DNA from: Mesonia sp008017825
GTDB lineage: Bacteria; Bacteroidota; Bacteroidia; Flavobacteriales; Flavobacteriaceae
Length of the DNA stretch: 64,000 bases
Direction: 5' to 3'
Assembly (NCBI RefSeq): GCF_008017825.1
Contig: NZ_VRLS01000040.1
Location: 77,943-141,942, forward strand
Shown here: positions 51,148 to 59,686 of the stretch, piece by piece
Position numbering within the stretch: the stretch's first letter is position 1
How the letters are laid out: every line of letters begins with the position of its first letter
The notes under the pieces: generated by a model
The model's input: the letters and a program-made list of their open reading frames with translations, nothing else
Told to the model about the DNA's origin: nothing
Databases searched by the model: none
Position numbers and translations under genes: made by a program

Positions 51148-53199
51148 ATGCTAGACCCAGAATTTAATAATCTAAAACACAGAGATCTTGACTGGTTGAA
51201 CTTCAATAAACGTGTTTTACAAGAAGCGGAAGATGAAGGTAATCCGCTTTATGAAAGATTAAAATTCTTAGCTATTTTTTCTTCAAATTTAGATGAGTAT
51301 TTTAGAGTTAGGGTATCACAACTTAGACAAATTAAAAGAATTAAAAAGAGTTTACGTAAAAAGCTTGCCTTAAAACCTTCTAAAAAAGTAAAAGAAATTC
51401 TAAGCATAGTTTCTCAACAACAACAGGAGTTTGGTGATATTTTTCATGATCAGATTATTCCTGAATTAGCAAAAAATCACATTCATCTTATAAATGATAG
51501 GGATTTTTCTGCCGACCAAAAACAAGAAATAAATACATTTTATAAAAATAATATTGAAAGATCTCTACAACCTCAAATTGTAGATTTTGAAAAGGAGAAA
51601 CGTATTTTTATTGAAAATAATACGATTTATTTTTTTGTGACTTTTAAAGAAAATGAAAAAGTAGGTTTTGTAAATATTCCATTAAACGATCACGGTAGAT
51701 TTTATACATTTAATTCTAAGAAAGATTTTTACATCACTTTTATAGATGATATTGTTCGCTATAAAATGTCATCGGTGTTTCCCAATGAAGAAGTTACAGG
51801 CATTTATGAAATAAAAATGTCTCGAGATGCAGAGTTATATATCGATGATCAATATGATGGTGTTTTAGCCGAAAAGATTTATGATTCTTTAGCCCAACGA
51901 ACAGATGGGCAACCTACACGTTTATTGTATGATGCCCATATGCCAAAAGATTTTCAGAAAAAACTGAGAAAGCATTTAGGTTTGGGAAAAATAGATATGA
52001 TGCCTGGAGGAAGGTATCATAACTTTAGTGATTTTTTCAGTTTTCCGAATCCTTCCGATAATAAAAAATTAAATTTTGAACCTCTATCTCCAATTCTGCA
52101 TCGCGAATTAGAAAATTCTGAGGATTACTTTACTTCAATTAAAGAAAAGGATTTATTAGTTCATTTTCCCTACATGTCTTTTTCTTATGTAGAAAATTTT
52201 ATAGAAAAAGCAGCAAATGATAATGATGTCACCGCAATTAAAATTTCTTTTTACCGAGTTGCCGATGAGTCTAAACTTACTACATCGCTTCTAAAAGCTT
52301 TAGAACAAGGGAAAGAAGTGACCGTTTTTATTGAAGCGAAAGCTCGTTTTGATGAAGAAAATAATATCACTTGGGGAAGAAAATTCGAGAAGAAAGGAGC
52401 TAAAGTTATTTATAGCTACCCCAAAATAAAAGTGCATTCAAAAATATTCTTTGTAGAACGAATAGAAAATGGAGAAAAGTTACGGTATGCATATATTGGG
52501 ACGGGTAATTTTAATAGCGAAACCAGTAAAATATATTGTGACCACGGATTATTTACCGCAAATAAAAAAATCACTAAAGAATTAGAACGAGTATTTAAGG
52601 TTTTAGAGAGGGATCTTATCATCCCTAGAGCTAAAAACTTGTTAATTTCACCTTTTAATACAAGAAGAGATTTTACAAAACTTATTCTGCAAGAAATAGA
52701 TTATGCTAAAGCAGGATTAGAAGCTAAAATCACTGCAAAAATGAATAGTCTTGAAGATCCAGAGATCATTAATCTTTTATATAAGGCTAGTGAAAGCGGT
52801 GTAAAAATAAGACTAATTGTTAGAGGTTTTACTTGTCTAACCGCAGGTTTACCTCAAATTAGTGAAAACATATACATTACAAGTATTGTAGATCGATTTT
52901 TAGAACATGGTAGAATCTACCTTTTTCATAATAATGGAGAGGAAAAAATGTATTTTGGAAGTGCAGATTGGATGACTAGAAATCTAGACCGAAGAATTGA
53001 AGTTCTTGCTCCTGTAATGGATGAGCAAATATTTAAGGAGTTAAAAGATATTCTTGACATACAATTAAAGGATAACCAAAAAGCTAGAATACAAGACGCC
53101 TCCGAAGCAAATGAATATGTAAAAGCTAAAAAGGGAGAGGAAAAAATTAATTCTCAAGCAAAAATTTATCAATATTTAAAAGAAAAACATTCCGCATGA
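51148..53199 (+). CDS. ppk1: Polyphosphate kinase 1
   Basis: 683 residues, usual length. N-terminal KHRDLDWLNFNKRVLQEAED, FSSNLDEYFRVRV, phospho-His430 in KVHSKIFFV, GTGNFNSETSK, and FGSADWMTRNLDRRIE. Makes polyphosphate from ATP and can run in reverse; acts in stress survival and motility in other bacteria. The stop overlaps the next start by 4 bases. Confidence 0.96.
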   Translation: MLDPEFNNLKHRDLDWLNFNKRVLQEAEDEGNPLYERLKFLAIFSSNLDEYFRVRVSQLRQIKRIKKSLRKKLALKPSKKVKEILSIVSQQQQEFGDIFHDQIIPELAKNHIHLINDRDFSADQKQEINTFYKNNIERSLQPQIVDFEKEKRIFIENNTIYFFVTFKENEKVGFVNIPLNDHGRFYTFNSKKDFYITFIDDIVRYKMSSVFPNEEVTGIYEIKMSRDAELYIDDQYDGVLAEKIYDSLAQRTDGQPTRLLYDAHMPKDFQKKLRKHLGLGKIDMMPGGRYHNFSDFFSFPNPSDNKKLNFEPLSPILHRELENSEDYFTSIKEKDLLVHFPYMSFSYVENFIEKAANDNDVTAIKISFYRVADESKLTTSLLKALEQGKEVTVFIEAKARFDEENNITWGRKFEKKGAKVIYSYPKIKVHSKIFFVERIENGEKLRYAYIGTGNFNSETSKIYCDHGLFTANKKITKELERVFKVLERDLIIPRAKNLLISPFNTRRDFTKLILQEIDYAKAGLEAKITAKMNSLEDPEIINLLYKASESGVKIRLIVRGFTCLTAGLPQISENIYITSIVDRFLEHGRIYLFHNNGEEKMYFGSADWMTRNLDRRIEVLAPVMDEQIFKELKDILDIQLKDNQKARIQDASEANEYVKAKKGEEKINSQAKIYQYLKEKHSA

Positions 53200-54050
53200 A
53201 GTCAATAAGAGTTGGTGGTGTACCAGAACATTTTAATTACCCTTGGCATATTGGTTTAAAAAAAGGTTTATTCAAAGAACAAAATATAGATGTTACTTGG
53301 CAAGATTTTTATGGAGGTACGGGAGAGTTAAGTAGAGCATTACACAATGATGAGATAGATGTTGCTCTAGTATTAACCGAAAGTATCATTAAAGAAATTG
53401 AAGACGGAGCACCTTTTAAAATTATACAAGAATATATTGCTACACCATTAATTTGGGGAATTCATGTTGCAGCAGAGTCTGATTATGAACATATGAATGA
53501 ACTAGAAAACACAACTTCTGCTATCAGTAGATTTGGTTCTGGTTCCCACCTTATGACTTACGTAAATGCTAAAAATGAAGAATGGGATACTAGAAATCTA
53601 AAATTTGAAGTCGTAAAAAATTTAGCAGGAGCTGTAAAAGCTTTACCTAACAATGATGCTCAATATTTTATGTGGGAACATTTTACGACTAAGCCCTTGG
53701 TAGATAATGGGACTTTTAGAAGAATAACCGACTGTCCTACTCCTTGGCCGTGTTTTGTTATTGTTAGTAAAGATGATTTTATTGCTGAAAATTCTTCAGA
53801 CTTAAAAAATATGCTGGATACCCTTAACGGAATCACTAAAGATTTTAAAAGCATCCCTAAAATAAGTACACAGTTGGCTAAGAACTATCAGCAAAATGAG
53901 GAAGATATTTTAGAATGGTTAAACTTGACGGAATGGAGTCAAAAGCAAATTAATCCTAAAGAAGTTGAAGTTATTCAAAATCAATTGGAAGATTTAAACC
54001 TAATTACTCAAAAATCTGAATTTAAAAACATCTGTAAATCAATAGATTAA
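53196..54050 (+). CDS. Cytosolic substrate-binding-protein homologue (NMT1/SsuA-like)
   Basis: 284 residues with no signal peptide. Fold typical of periplasmic binding proteins type 2: PEHFNYPWHIGLKKGLFKEQNIDVTW, DIALVLTESIIKEI, TSAISRFGSGSHLMT. Overlaps ppk1 by 4 bases, so translationally coupled to it. The lack of export signal and of ABC permease neighbours argues against uptake; thiamine-precursor (THI5-like) or other enzyme-like roles are possible. Confidence 0.78.
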   Translation: MKSIRVGGVPEHFNYPWHIGLKKGLFKEQNIDVTWQDFYGGTGELSRALHNDEIDVALVLTESIIKEIEDGAPFKIIQEYIATPLIWGIHVAAESDYEHMNELENTTSAISRFGSGSHLMTYVNAKNEEWDTRNLKFEVVKNLAGAVKALPNNDAQYFMWEHFTTKPLVDNGTFRRITDCPTPWPCFVIVSKDDFIAENSSDLKNMLDTLNGITKDFKSIPKISTQLAKNYQQNEEDILEWLNLTEWSQKQINPKEVEVIQNQLEDLNLITQKSEFKNICKSID

Positions 54051-54070
54051 ATAAAAACACAACTTAATAT

Positions 54071-54078
54071 TACTTTTG
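54071..54078 (+). promoter_or_regulatory. Predicted -7 box (TACTTTTG) upstream of the small membrane ORF
   Basis: Matches TAnnTTTG, 69 bases before the ATG of the 37-residue ORF. Supports independent transcription of that ORF, weakly. Confidence 0.3.
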
Positions 54079-54147
54079 TGTTAATAAATCATAAAATAAA
54101 CGCAACCTTTGCAGCTTTTTTACATCTAGTAGATAAAGAACTTAGGT

Positions 54148-54261
54148 ATGTTTATATTTTCAATTGTGTTATTTAGTCTTCTTCTTATTAATCTTTTTTT
54201 GTTTTTATTCAGTAGAAATAAAAATGAAAATATTGATACTGAGAAATACGAAGTGAAGTAA
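54148..54261 (+). CDS. Small membrane protein, 37 residues
   Basis: ATG at 54148, TAA ending at 54261. It begins MFIFSIVLFSLLLINL, with one hydrophobic helix (about 2-22) followed by a hydrophilic, basic-then-acidic tail SRNKNENIDTEKYEVK. No Shine-Dalgarno. It ends directly against the ung stop codon (convergent, no gap). Too short for most gene finders; the clean helix-plus-tail layout argues that it is real. Function unknown. Confidence 0.55.
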   Translation: MFIFSIVLFSLLLINLFLFLFSRNKNENIDTEKYEVK

Positions 54262-54927
54262 TTACCAATTTATTGGTTGTTGCCCCGTATCCTTTAAAAT
54301 AGCATTAGTTTTACTAAAATGCTTATTTCCGAACCAGTATCCTCTATTTGCACTTAAGGGGGAAGGATGACCAGAAGTTAGAATATGATGCTTTTTAGTA
54401 TCTATAAGTTTAACCTTCTTTTTAGCAAAGCCTCCCCATAGCAAGAAAATTACATTTTCTCTATTTTTAGAAATCTTTGAAATAACCTGATCTGTAAACT
54501 GCTCCCAACCTTTCTTTTGGTGACTTCCAGCTTCGTGGGCCCTGACAGTTAATGTGGCATTTAAAAGTAAAACGCCTTGATTAGCCCATCTTTCTAAATT
54601 TCCAGTACTGGGAAATGGTTGATCAACATCTTGTTCGATTTCTTTGAAAATATTGATTAAAGAAGGTGGCATTTTTACTTCATCTTTCACAGAAAAACAT
54701 AAGCCATTCGCTTGGTTAACCCCGTGATAAGGGTCTTGTCCCAAGATAACTACTTTTACATCATTAAAATGACAATGCTCAAAAGCTGCAAAAATATCAC
54801 TTCCTTTGGGGTAACAAATTTTAGTTTGGTATTCATTCTTTACAAATGAAATTAGATCTTTAAAGTAAGATTTTTCAAATTCTTCATTTAATTGATTTTT
54901 CCAGCTGTCATGGATATTTACCTTCAT
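54262..54927 (-). CDS. ung: Uracil-DNA glycosylase
   Basis: 221 residues. Catalytic loop GQDPYHG (Asp65 with neighbouring His68), uracil specificity FSVKDE, and HPSPLSANRGYWFG near the C-terminus. Removes uracil from DNA, first step of base excision repair. Divergent from the MutS2-like gene. Confidence 0.97.
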   Translation of the reverse strand: MKVNIHDSWKNQLNEEFEKSYFKDLISFVKNEYQTKICYPKGSDIFAAFEHCHFNDVKVVILGQDPYHGVNQANGLCFSVKDEVKMPPSLINIFKEIEQDVDQPFPSTGNLERWANQGVLLLNATLTVRAHEAGSHQKKGWEQFTDQVISKISKNRENVIFLLWGGFAKKKVKLIDTKKHHILTSGHPSPLSANRGYWFGNKHFSKTNAILKDTGQQPINW

Positions 54928-54938
54928 AAAATTATCGT

Positions 54939-54946
54939 TAAATTTG
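54939..54946 (+). promoter_or_regulatory. Predicted -7 box for the MutS2-like gene (TAAATTTG)
   Basis: Exact TAnnTTTG match 26 bases upstream of the ATG at 54973. Confidence 0.4.
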
Positions 54947-54972
54947 CCTTACTACGAAAGTAGAAAATTGCT

Positions 54973-57156
54973 ATGATAAAAATTACAGAAAAGACTTTAA
55001 AAGATTTAGAATTTACTACAGTTTGTAGTCAAGTTGAAGAATATTGCATTACCAATTTAGGTAAAGAAAAAGCATTAAATCTAAAACCTTTCACTTCTAA
55101 AGAAGAGACGGTATTTGCGTTACATCAAACCCAAGAATATCTTTCTTCAGATTTGCAAGAGGCTAAAATCCCTAATCACGGATTTGATCCTATTTTTAAT
55201 GAAATAAAATTTCTCACCATAGAGGATAGTAGTTTGGAACTACTAAGTTTTAGACGTATTGCTGCTATTTCTCAAACAGCAAACGCTCAAATTTTATTTT
55301 TTAGAAAATATAAAGAAATCTATCCTACGCTTTACAAGACTACTAACGAGGTAGAATTTACCAAAGAAATAATCGAAGGTATAGAGTTAGTCATCGATAG
55401 ATTTGGAGAAATTAAAGATAACGCCTCTCCCCTTTTACAAAGCATACGTAGGTCTATTAATAGCGTTCGCTCCCAAATCAATTCTAGTTTTGTAAGCGAT
55501 TTATCTAAATACCAAAGTTATGGATACTTGGATGATATAAAAGAATCTGTAGTTGATAACATTCGGGTTCTCGCTGTAAATGCGATGTATCGAAAAAAAG
55601 TAAAAGGGTCTATTTTAGGTACTTCTAAAACGGGAAGCATCATTTATATGCAACCAGAAAATACATTAAGGTACTCTCGTGAACTCAACAACCTAGAATA
55701 CGACGAAAAAGAAGAAATAAATCGCATTTTAAAGCAGCTTACCGAAATTATTAGGCCTTACCGTCCCCTACTCATCGAATATCAAAATCTCTTGAGTGAT
55801 ATAGATGTTATTGCTGCTAAAACAAAATATGGCAAATCTATGAATGCGGTATTGCCAAAATTGAGTAATGAGAGAGAGTTAGATATTAAGGAAGCTTATC
55901 ATCCGCTTCTTTATTTGAATAATAAAATGAAGAATGAAAAAACATATCCGCAAAGTATAAAGTTATCAAAAGACAATCGGATAATTGTTATTTCTGGACC
56001 TAATGCAGGAGGAAAAAGTATTACGCTCAAAACGGTGGGATTATTACAAATTATGCTTCAGTCTGGTTTATTAATACCCGTTCACGAATATTCTCGAGTA
56101 TGCTTTTTTGATAAGATTCTAACCGATATTGGCGACAATCAGAGTATTGAAAATCACTTAAGTACCTATTCGTACCGCTTAAAAAACATGAAGCACTTTT
56201 TAAGAAAGTGTAATGATAAGACACTTTTTTTAATCGATGAATTTGGTACAGGTAGTGATCCAGAACTGGGAGGTGCCTTAGCGGAAACTTTTCTGGAAGT
56301 TTTTTACGAAAAAGAATCTTTCGGAATCATCACTACGCATTATGCCAACCTTAAAAAAATGGCTCAAGAAACCGAAGCGATTAGCAATGCAAATATGTTA
56401 TTCGATTCTAAAACATTAGAGCCCTTATTTAAATTGCATCTAGGAGAAGCTGGTAGTTCATTTACCTTTGAAGTGGCCCAAAAAAACGGTATACCTTACA
56501 GTTTAATCAATCGTTCTAAAAAGAAAGTAGAACGGGGCAAAATAAGATTCGATAAGAGTATTGCTAAATTGCAGCAGGAACGATCTAAGCTTGCTAAAAC
56601 TACTTCTAACTTAAAAGAGAAAGAACTTAAAGCTCAAGAAGAACAACAAAAGTTAGATGAAATCAATACTAGAGTTCAGCAAAAGTTAGAAGGCTTTCAA
56701 GAATTATATGATAGTAATCAAAAGCATATATATTTAGGTCAGAAATTAGATGATCTAGCCGATAAATTCTTTAGAAACAATAAAAAGAAAGACCTTATTG
56801 CCGAGTTTTTAAAGCTTGTGGCTATAGAAAATTCTAAGAGAAAGAAAGAGTCTAAGAAGAAAATACAAGAAAAGAAAAAGAAAGAAGAGTCGATAAAAAA
56901 AGAAGCTGTTAAGAAAATAGAGGTTATCCGACAAAAGAAAAAAGAAGAAAAAGTTAAACAAGATATCATTGAAAAAGAAGCAGCAGAGAAGAAAATCGTT
57001 TCTTTTAAAATAAATGATCGTGTTCGCTTAGAAGGAAGTCGCTCTGTAGGAACAATCGATAAAATTGAAAAAGGCAAAGCTATAATTAATTACGGTATGT
57101 TTACCTCTTCTGTTCCAATTGAGCAGATAGAATTGGTGCAAAGAGAAAAAAAGTAA
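54973..57156 (+). CDS. MutS2-family ATPase lacking the Smr nuclease domain
   Basis: 727 residues. MutS2-type N-terminal domains (clamp, EYCITNLGKEKAL), ATPase with Walker A GPNAGGKS (342-349), Walker B FLIDEFGTGSDP (about 419-430) and THYANLKKMAQ, then a long charged coiled-coil arm (about 505-670) and a short KOW/SH3-like C-terminal domain (NDRVRLEGSRSVGTIDKI). No Smr domain follows, unlike classical MutS2 (about 780 residues). Roles: suppression of recombination or ribosome rescue at collided ribosomes; without Smr it cannot cut by that route. Confidence 0.9.
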   Translation: MIKITEKTLKDLEFTTVCSQVEEYCITNLGKEKALNLKPFTSKEETVFALHQTQEYLSSDLQEAKIPNHGFDPIFNEIKFLTIEDSSLELLSFRRIAAISQTANAQILFFRKYKEIYPTLYKTTNEVEFTKEIIEGIELVIDRFGEIKDNASPLLQSIRRSINSVRSQINSSFVSDLSKYQSYGYLDDIKESVVDNIRVLAVNAMYRKKVKGSILGTSKTGSIIYMQPENTLRYSRELNNLEYDEKEEINRILKQLTEIIRPYRPLLIEYQNLLSDIDVIAAKTKYGKSMNAVLPKLSNERELDIKEAYHPLLYLNNKMKNEKTYPQSIKLSKDNRIIVISGPNAGGKSITLKTVGLLQIMLQSGLLIPVHEYSRVCFFDKILTDIGDNQSIENHLSTYSYRLKNMKHFLRKCNDKTLFLIDEFGTGSDPELGGALAETFLEVFYEKESFGIITTHYANLKKMAQETEAISNANMLFDSKTLEPLFKLHLGEAGSSFTFEVAQKNGIPYSLINRSKKKVERGKIRFDKSIAKLQQERSKLAKTTSNLKEKELKAQEEQQKLDEINTRVQQKLEGFQELYDSNQKHIYLGQKLDDLADKFFRNNKKKDLIAEFLKLVAIENSKRKKESKKKIQEKKKKEESIKKEAVKKIEVIRQKKKEEKVKQDIIEKEAAEKKIVSFKINDRVRLEGSRSVGTIDKIEKGKAIINYGMFTSSVPIEQIELVQREKK

Positions 57157-57572
57157 TGGAAAATCTACCAAAAAATAAAAAAATAATCCTTTTTGATGGA
57201 GTTTGTACTCTCTGTAATAATGCTATTGATTTTATCATAAAAAAAGATCATAAAAATCAATTTGTTTTTGCTTCTTTACAAAGTGATGTTGGCCAAAAGC
57301 TCACAGAAGAACGTGGCATTGATACTTCCCAAATAGACTCCATGATTTTAATTATTCCTGGCGAAGCTTATTATATAAAATCTACCGCTGCATTACAAAT
57401 CTTCAAAAGATTAAAAGGTATTATTTCGCTTACGCGGATTTTTTTACCACTTCCTCAAAGTTTTAGAGATGGCGTATATGATATTATCGCTAAAAATCGA
57501 TACAAATGGTTTGGAAAAAAGGAAACTTGTAGAATGCCAAGTCCAGAGGAAAAAGCAAAATTCTTAGACTAA
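57156..57572 (+). CDS. DCC-family thiol-disulfide oxidoreductase-like protein (DUF393)
   Basis: 138 residues. Signature FDGVCTLCNNAIDFII (DxxCxLC, residues 14-21), then FASLQSDVGQKL and a C-terminal YKWFGKKETCRMPS. Its ATG overlaps the stop of the MutS2-like gene (TAATG), so co-translated with it. Redox role presumed from the CxxC. The end overlaps the convergent QVAINT gene by 4 bases. Confidence 0.88.
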   Translation: MENLPKNKKIILFDGVCTLCNNAIDFIIKKDHKNQFVFASLQSDVGQKLTEERGIDTSQIDSMILIIPGEAYYIKSTAALQIFKRLKGIISLTRIFLPLPQSFRDGVYDIIAKNRYKWFGKKETCRMPSPEEKAKFLD

Positions 57573-58492
57573 TCGCAACTAACAGTGATGTCATCTAAAA
57601 AATATTGTTCTGCTCCAGCCCAATTTTGAAACCTTATTCTAATAACAAGGTCATGGCCAGATAAACCATTTACACTTACCGTTACTGGCGAAACTAAATT
57701 ATCAATTAAAGTATGATTAGAATTCCCCAAACCATTATAATTAGGTACTTCAATAAAAGTAGAACCTCCGTTAGTAGAATATAATACATCTACATAATCA
57801 TTTCCTATAGATTCTTCACCACAATTAAAATCGTCTATATGCTCTACGCTATCGTATTCTAAATTGCCATTTTCATAAATGGTAAATGAAAAATTAATGT
57901 TTGTATATCCTGAAATATCAATACTTTGAGTTTCAAACAATAAAGGACCATTAGCATCTTGAATTTCTAATTGACCATTCTTCACTAAAGCATAATCACT
58001 CGCGTTCGCTAAAGTTCCCGGATAAGCTAAACTCCCATCTCTGCTTGATGAAAAAGAGCTTAATGTAAATTTATTTATCATCGTTGGGTAATCGCCATTT
58101 GTAGCAGAAGCTCCTGTAATTCCACTATCGGCTGAATATGAATTAAAATCTTCAGAAAAGATAACACCATTACACACTTGGTTAAAACAGGTAATACTCC
58201 TCCATACATTAACTACAGCATCGTAAATGTCCCAACATTGTTTGCCCGTATTTTCATCAAATAAGTACACCATTAAGCCATCATCTCTTAAATCAACCGT
58301 AGACACAGGAATTGAACTTTGCTGAATTTCATTTACAACGGGCATTAAAAAACCTCCGTAGTTGGTAGTTGGATATTGCTTCGCCTCTAAATGAAGAACT
58401 ACTGCATCACTTAAATTAGTTGTATTTATGGCAACTTGCCCTAAAAATAAATTCGGTAAACATAATAATATAACACCTAGTATATTTTTCAT
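57569..58492 (-). CDS. Secreted protein, QVxINT N-terminus, C-terminal beta-sandwich
   Basis: 307 residues from the ATG at 58492 (MKNILGVILLCLPNLFL); codons upstream lie inside the neighbouring gene and are unlikely. Signal peptide, then QVAINTTNLSDAVVLHLEA, a region GGFLMPVVN-like, a Cys-pair stretch GKQCWDIYD and SITCFNQVC, and a sandwich domain ending LDDITVSCD, similar to MAM/choice-of-anchor-type domains. No T9SS tail. Tandem paralogue of the next gene through its first about 110 residues. Surface role likely. Confidence 0.75.
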   Translation of the reverse strand: MKNILGVILLCLPNLFLGQVAINTTNLSDAVVLHLEAKQYPTTNYGGFLMPVVNEIQQSSIPVSTVDLRDDGLMVYLFDENTGKQCWDIYDAVVNVWRSITCFNQVCNGVIFSEDFNSYSADSGITGASATNGDYPTMINKFTLSSFSSSRDGSLAYPGTLANASDYALVKNGQLEIQDANGPLLFETQSIDISGYTNINFSFTIYENGNLEYDSVEHIDDFNCGEESIGNDYVDVLYSTNGGSTFIEVPNYNGLGNSNHTLIDNLVSPVTVSVNGLSGHDLVIRIRFQNWAGAEQYFLDDITVSCD

Positions 58493-58496
58493 CTGG

Positions 58497-59570
58497 TTAA
58501 AAGTTATGATTACCCAAACCTGTAAAAGTATTTTGTGGGAACGAATCGTAATCATTAGCATTATATGATGTAGATGGACCTATTCCTGGTTTTTTTCTCA
58601 AGGTTACATCTTTTGCGAAATCAGAAGAGTTCCCAACTACACCAATAATATCTATTGTAGTAGAGGATAAATCTTCTAAAATAACTACATCATTTCCGTT
58701 AAATGGGAAGGCATATGTCTTATTACTAGATCCTGAATATGAAGAATGAGCTATTACATAAACTTCACCATTTTGTAAATTAACACTGGGGAAAAGAAAA
58801 GTATAAGAAGAAGAACTAGATCCATTTTGAAATCCAGAAATTTGATAATTTGCTAGATTTATGGATGAACCTGTAAAATTTGCTACTTCAATAATTTTAT
58901 TATTACTACTACCTTCTATATACTCAGAAATAAATAAATCTAACGCAGGAGTAAAAGCATTTGAAATGGGTCCGTCAAAATTAGATAAAACAATATTTCC
59001 TGGTGAATTTCCTTGGGTAGCTATCGGTTCTACAGAGAAACCTATGTAGAGTCCAACCTCTGAATTTAAGATTGTGTAATTAGAACTGGTTCCCGATTGT
59101 ATTAAAATAGGATTGCTTCCATCACTACTTGCAGATTTATACCAAGTGTAAATATGATTTCCTGGAGGATCATTTTCATCGTCAAAGTAATTAAATTGTG
59201 CATTTATAGTTTCAGTGTCAGCTAAAGTCCCTTGTATAGTTAAATTTGAAGCTATAGGAACATCATTGACTGGCATACAATATACGTTCTCCCATATATC
59301 ATCTACACTATTATAAATTTGGATGCAACGATCATTTCCTTCTGAATAAAAAATCATCATTCCTTCATCCACTACCGTAACAGGAATTAAATCTCGTTCT
59401 GCTAAAGATACTTTTGGAGGCATAAATCCGCCAAAATTAATATTATCTGCAGTACTGTGAACATCTAAAACAGAAGCAGGGCTAGGGCTGCTTGTATTAA
59501 TTCCCACTTGAGAAAATAGTATCGAGGTATATGTGAGAAAAAGAATTAGAACCATAAAGCGTAAATTCAT
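58497..59570 (-). CDS. Secreted lamin-tail-domain protein with QVGINT N-terminus
   Basis: 357 residues. Signal peptide (about 1-20), QVGINTSSPSPASVLDVHS, GGFMPPKVSL, a possible REJ/PKD-like region (about 105-205), and a C-terminal lamin-tail domain (LFISEYIEGSSNNKIIEVAN, YVIAHSSYSG, and the ending FTGLGNHNF). LTD domains occur in secreted or surface nucleases and adhesins of Bacteroidota. Shares the first about 110 residues pattern with the protein encoded just downstream; the two lie 4 bases apart on one strand. Confidence 0.8.
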   Translation of the reverse strand: MNLRFMVLILFLTYTSILFSQVGINTSSPSPASVLDVHSTADNINFGGFMPPKVSLAERDLIPVTVVDEGMMIFYSEGNDRCIQIYNSVDDIWENVYCMPVNDVPIASNLTIQGTLADTETINAQFNYFDDENDPPGNHIYTWYKSASSDGSNPILIQSGTSSNYTILNSEVGLYIGFSVEPIATQGNSPGNIVLSNFDGPISNAFTPALDLFISEYIEGSSNNKIIEVANFTGSSINLANYQISGFQNGSSSSSYTFLFPSVNLQNGEVYVIAHSSYSGSSNKTYAFPFNGNDVVILEDLSSTTIDIIGVVGNSSDFAKDVTLRKKPGIGPSTSYNANDYDSFPQNTFTGLGNHNF

Positions 59571-59686
59571 TGTTTTTATTTAGGGTAATAAAACAACGAT
59601 TATTAGCTTTAAGCTTAATTAGCTTAATGTAAATAAATAATTAAGACATAATCAAATACGATAAAAACCTTAAAATAGCCGATTAA

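Noticed and set aside
56739..57077. 112-codon minus-strand frame rich in Phe and Ser
   Set aside because: Antisense shadow of the Lys/Glu-rich coiled-coil arm of the MutS2-like protein.
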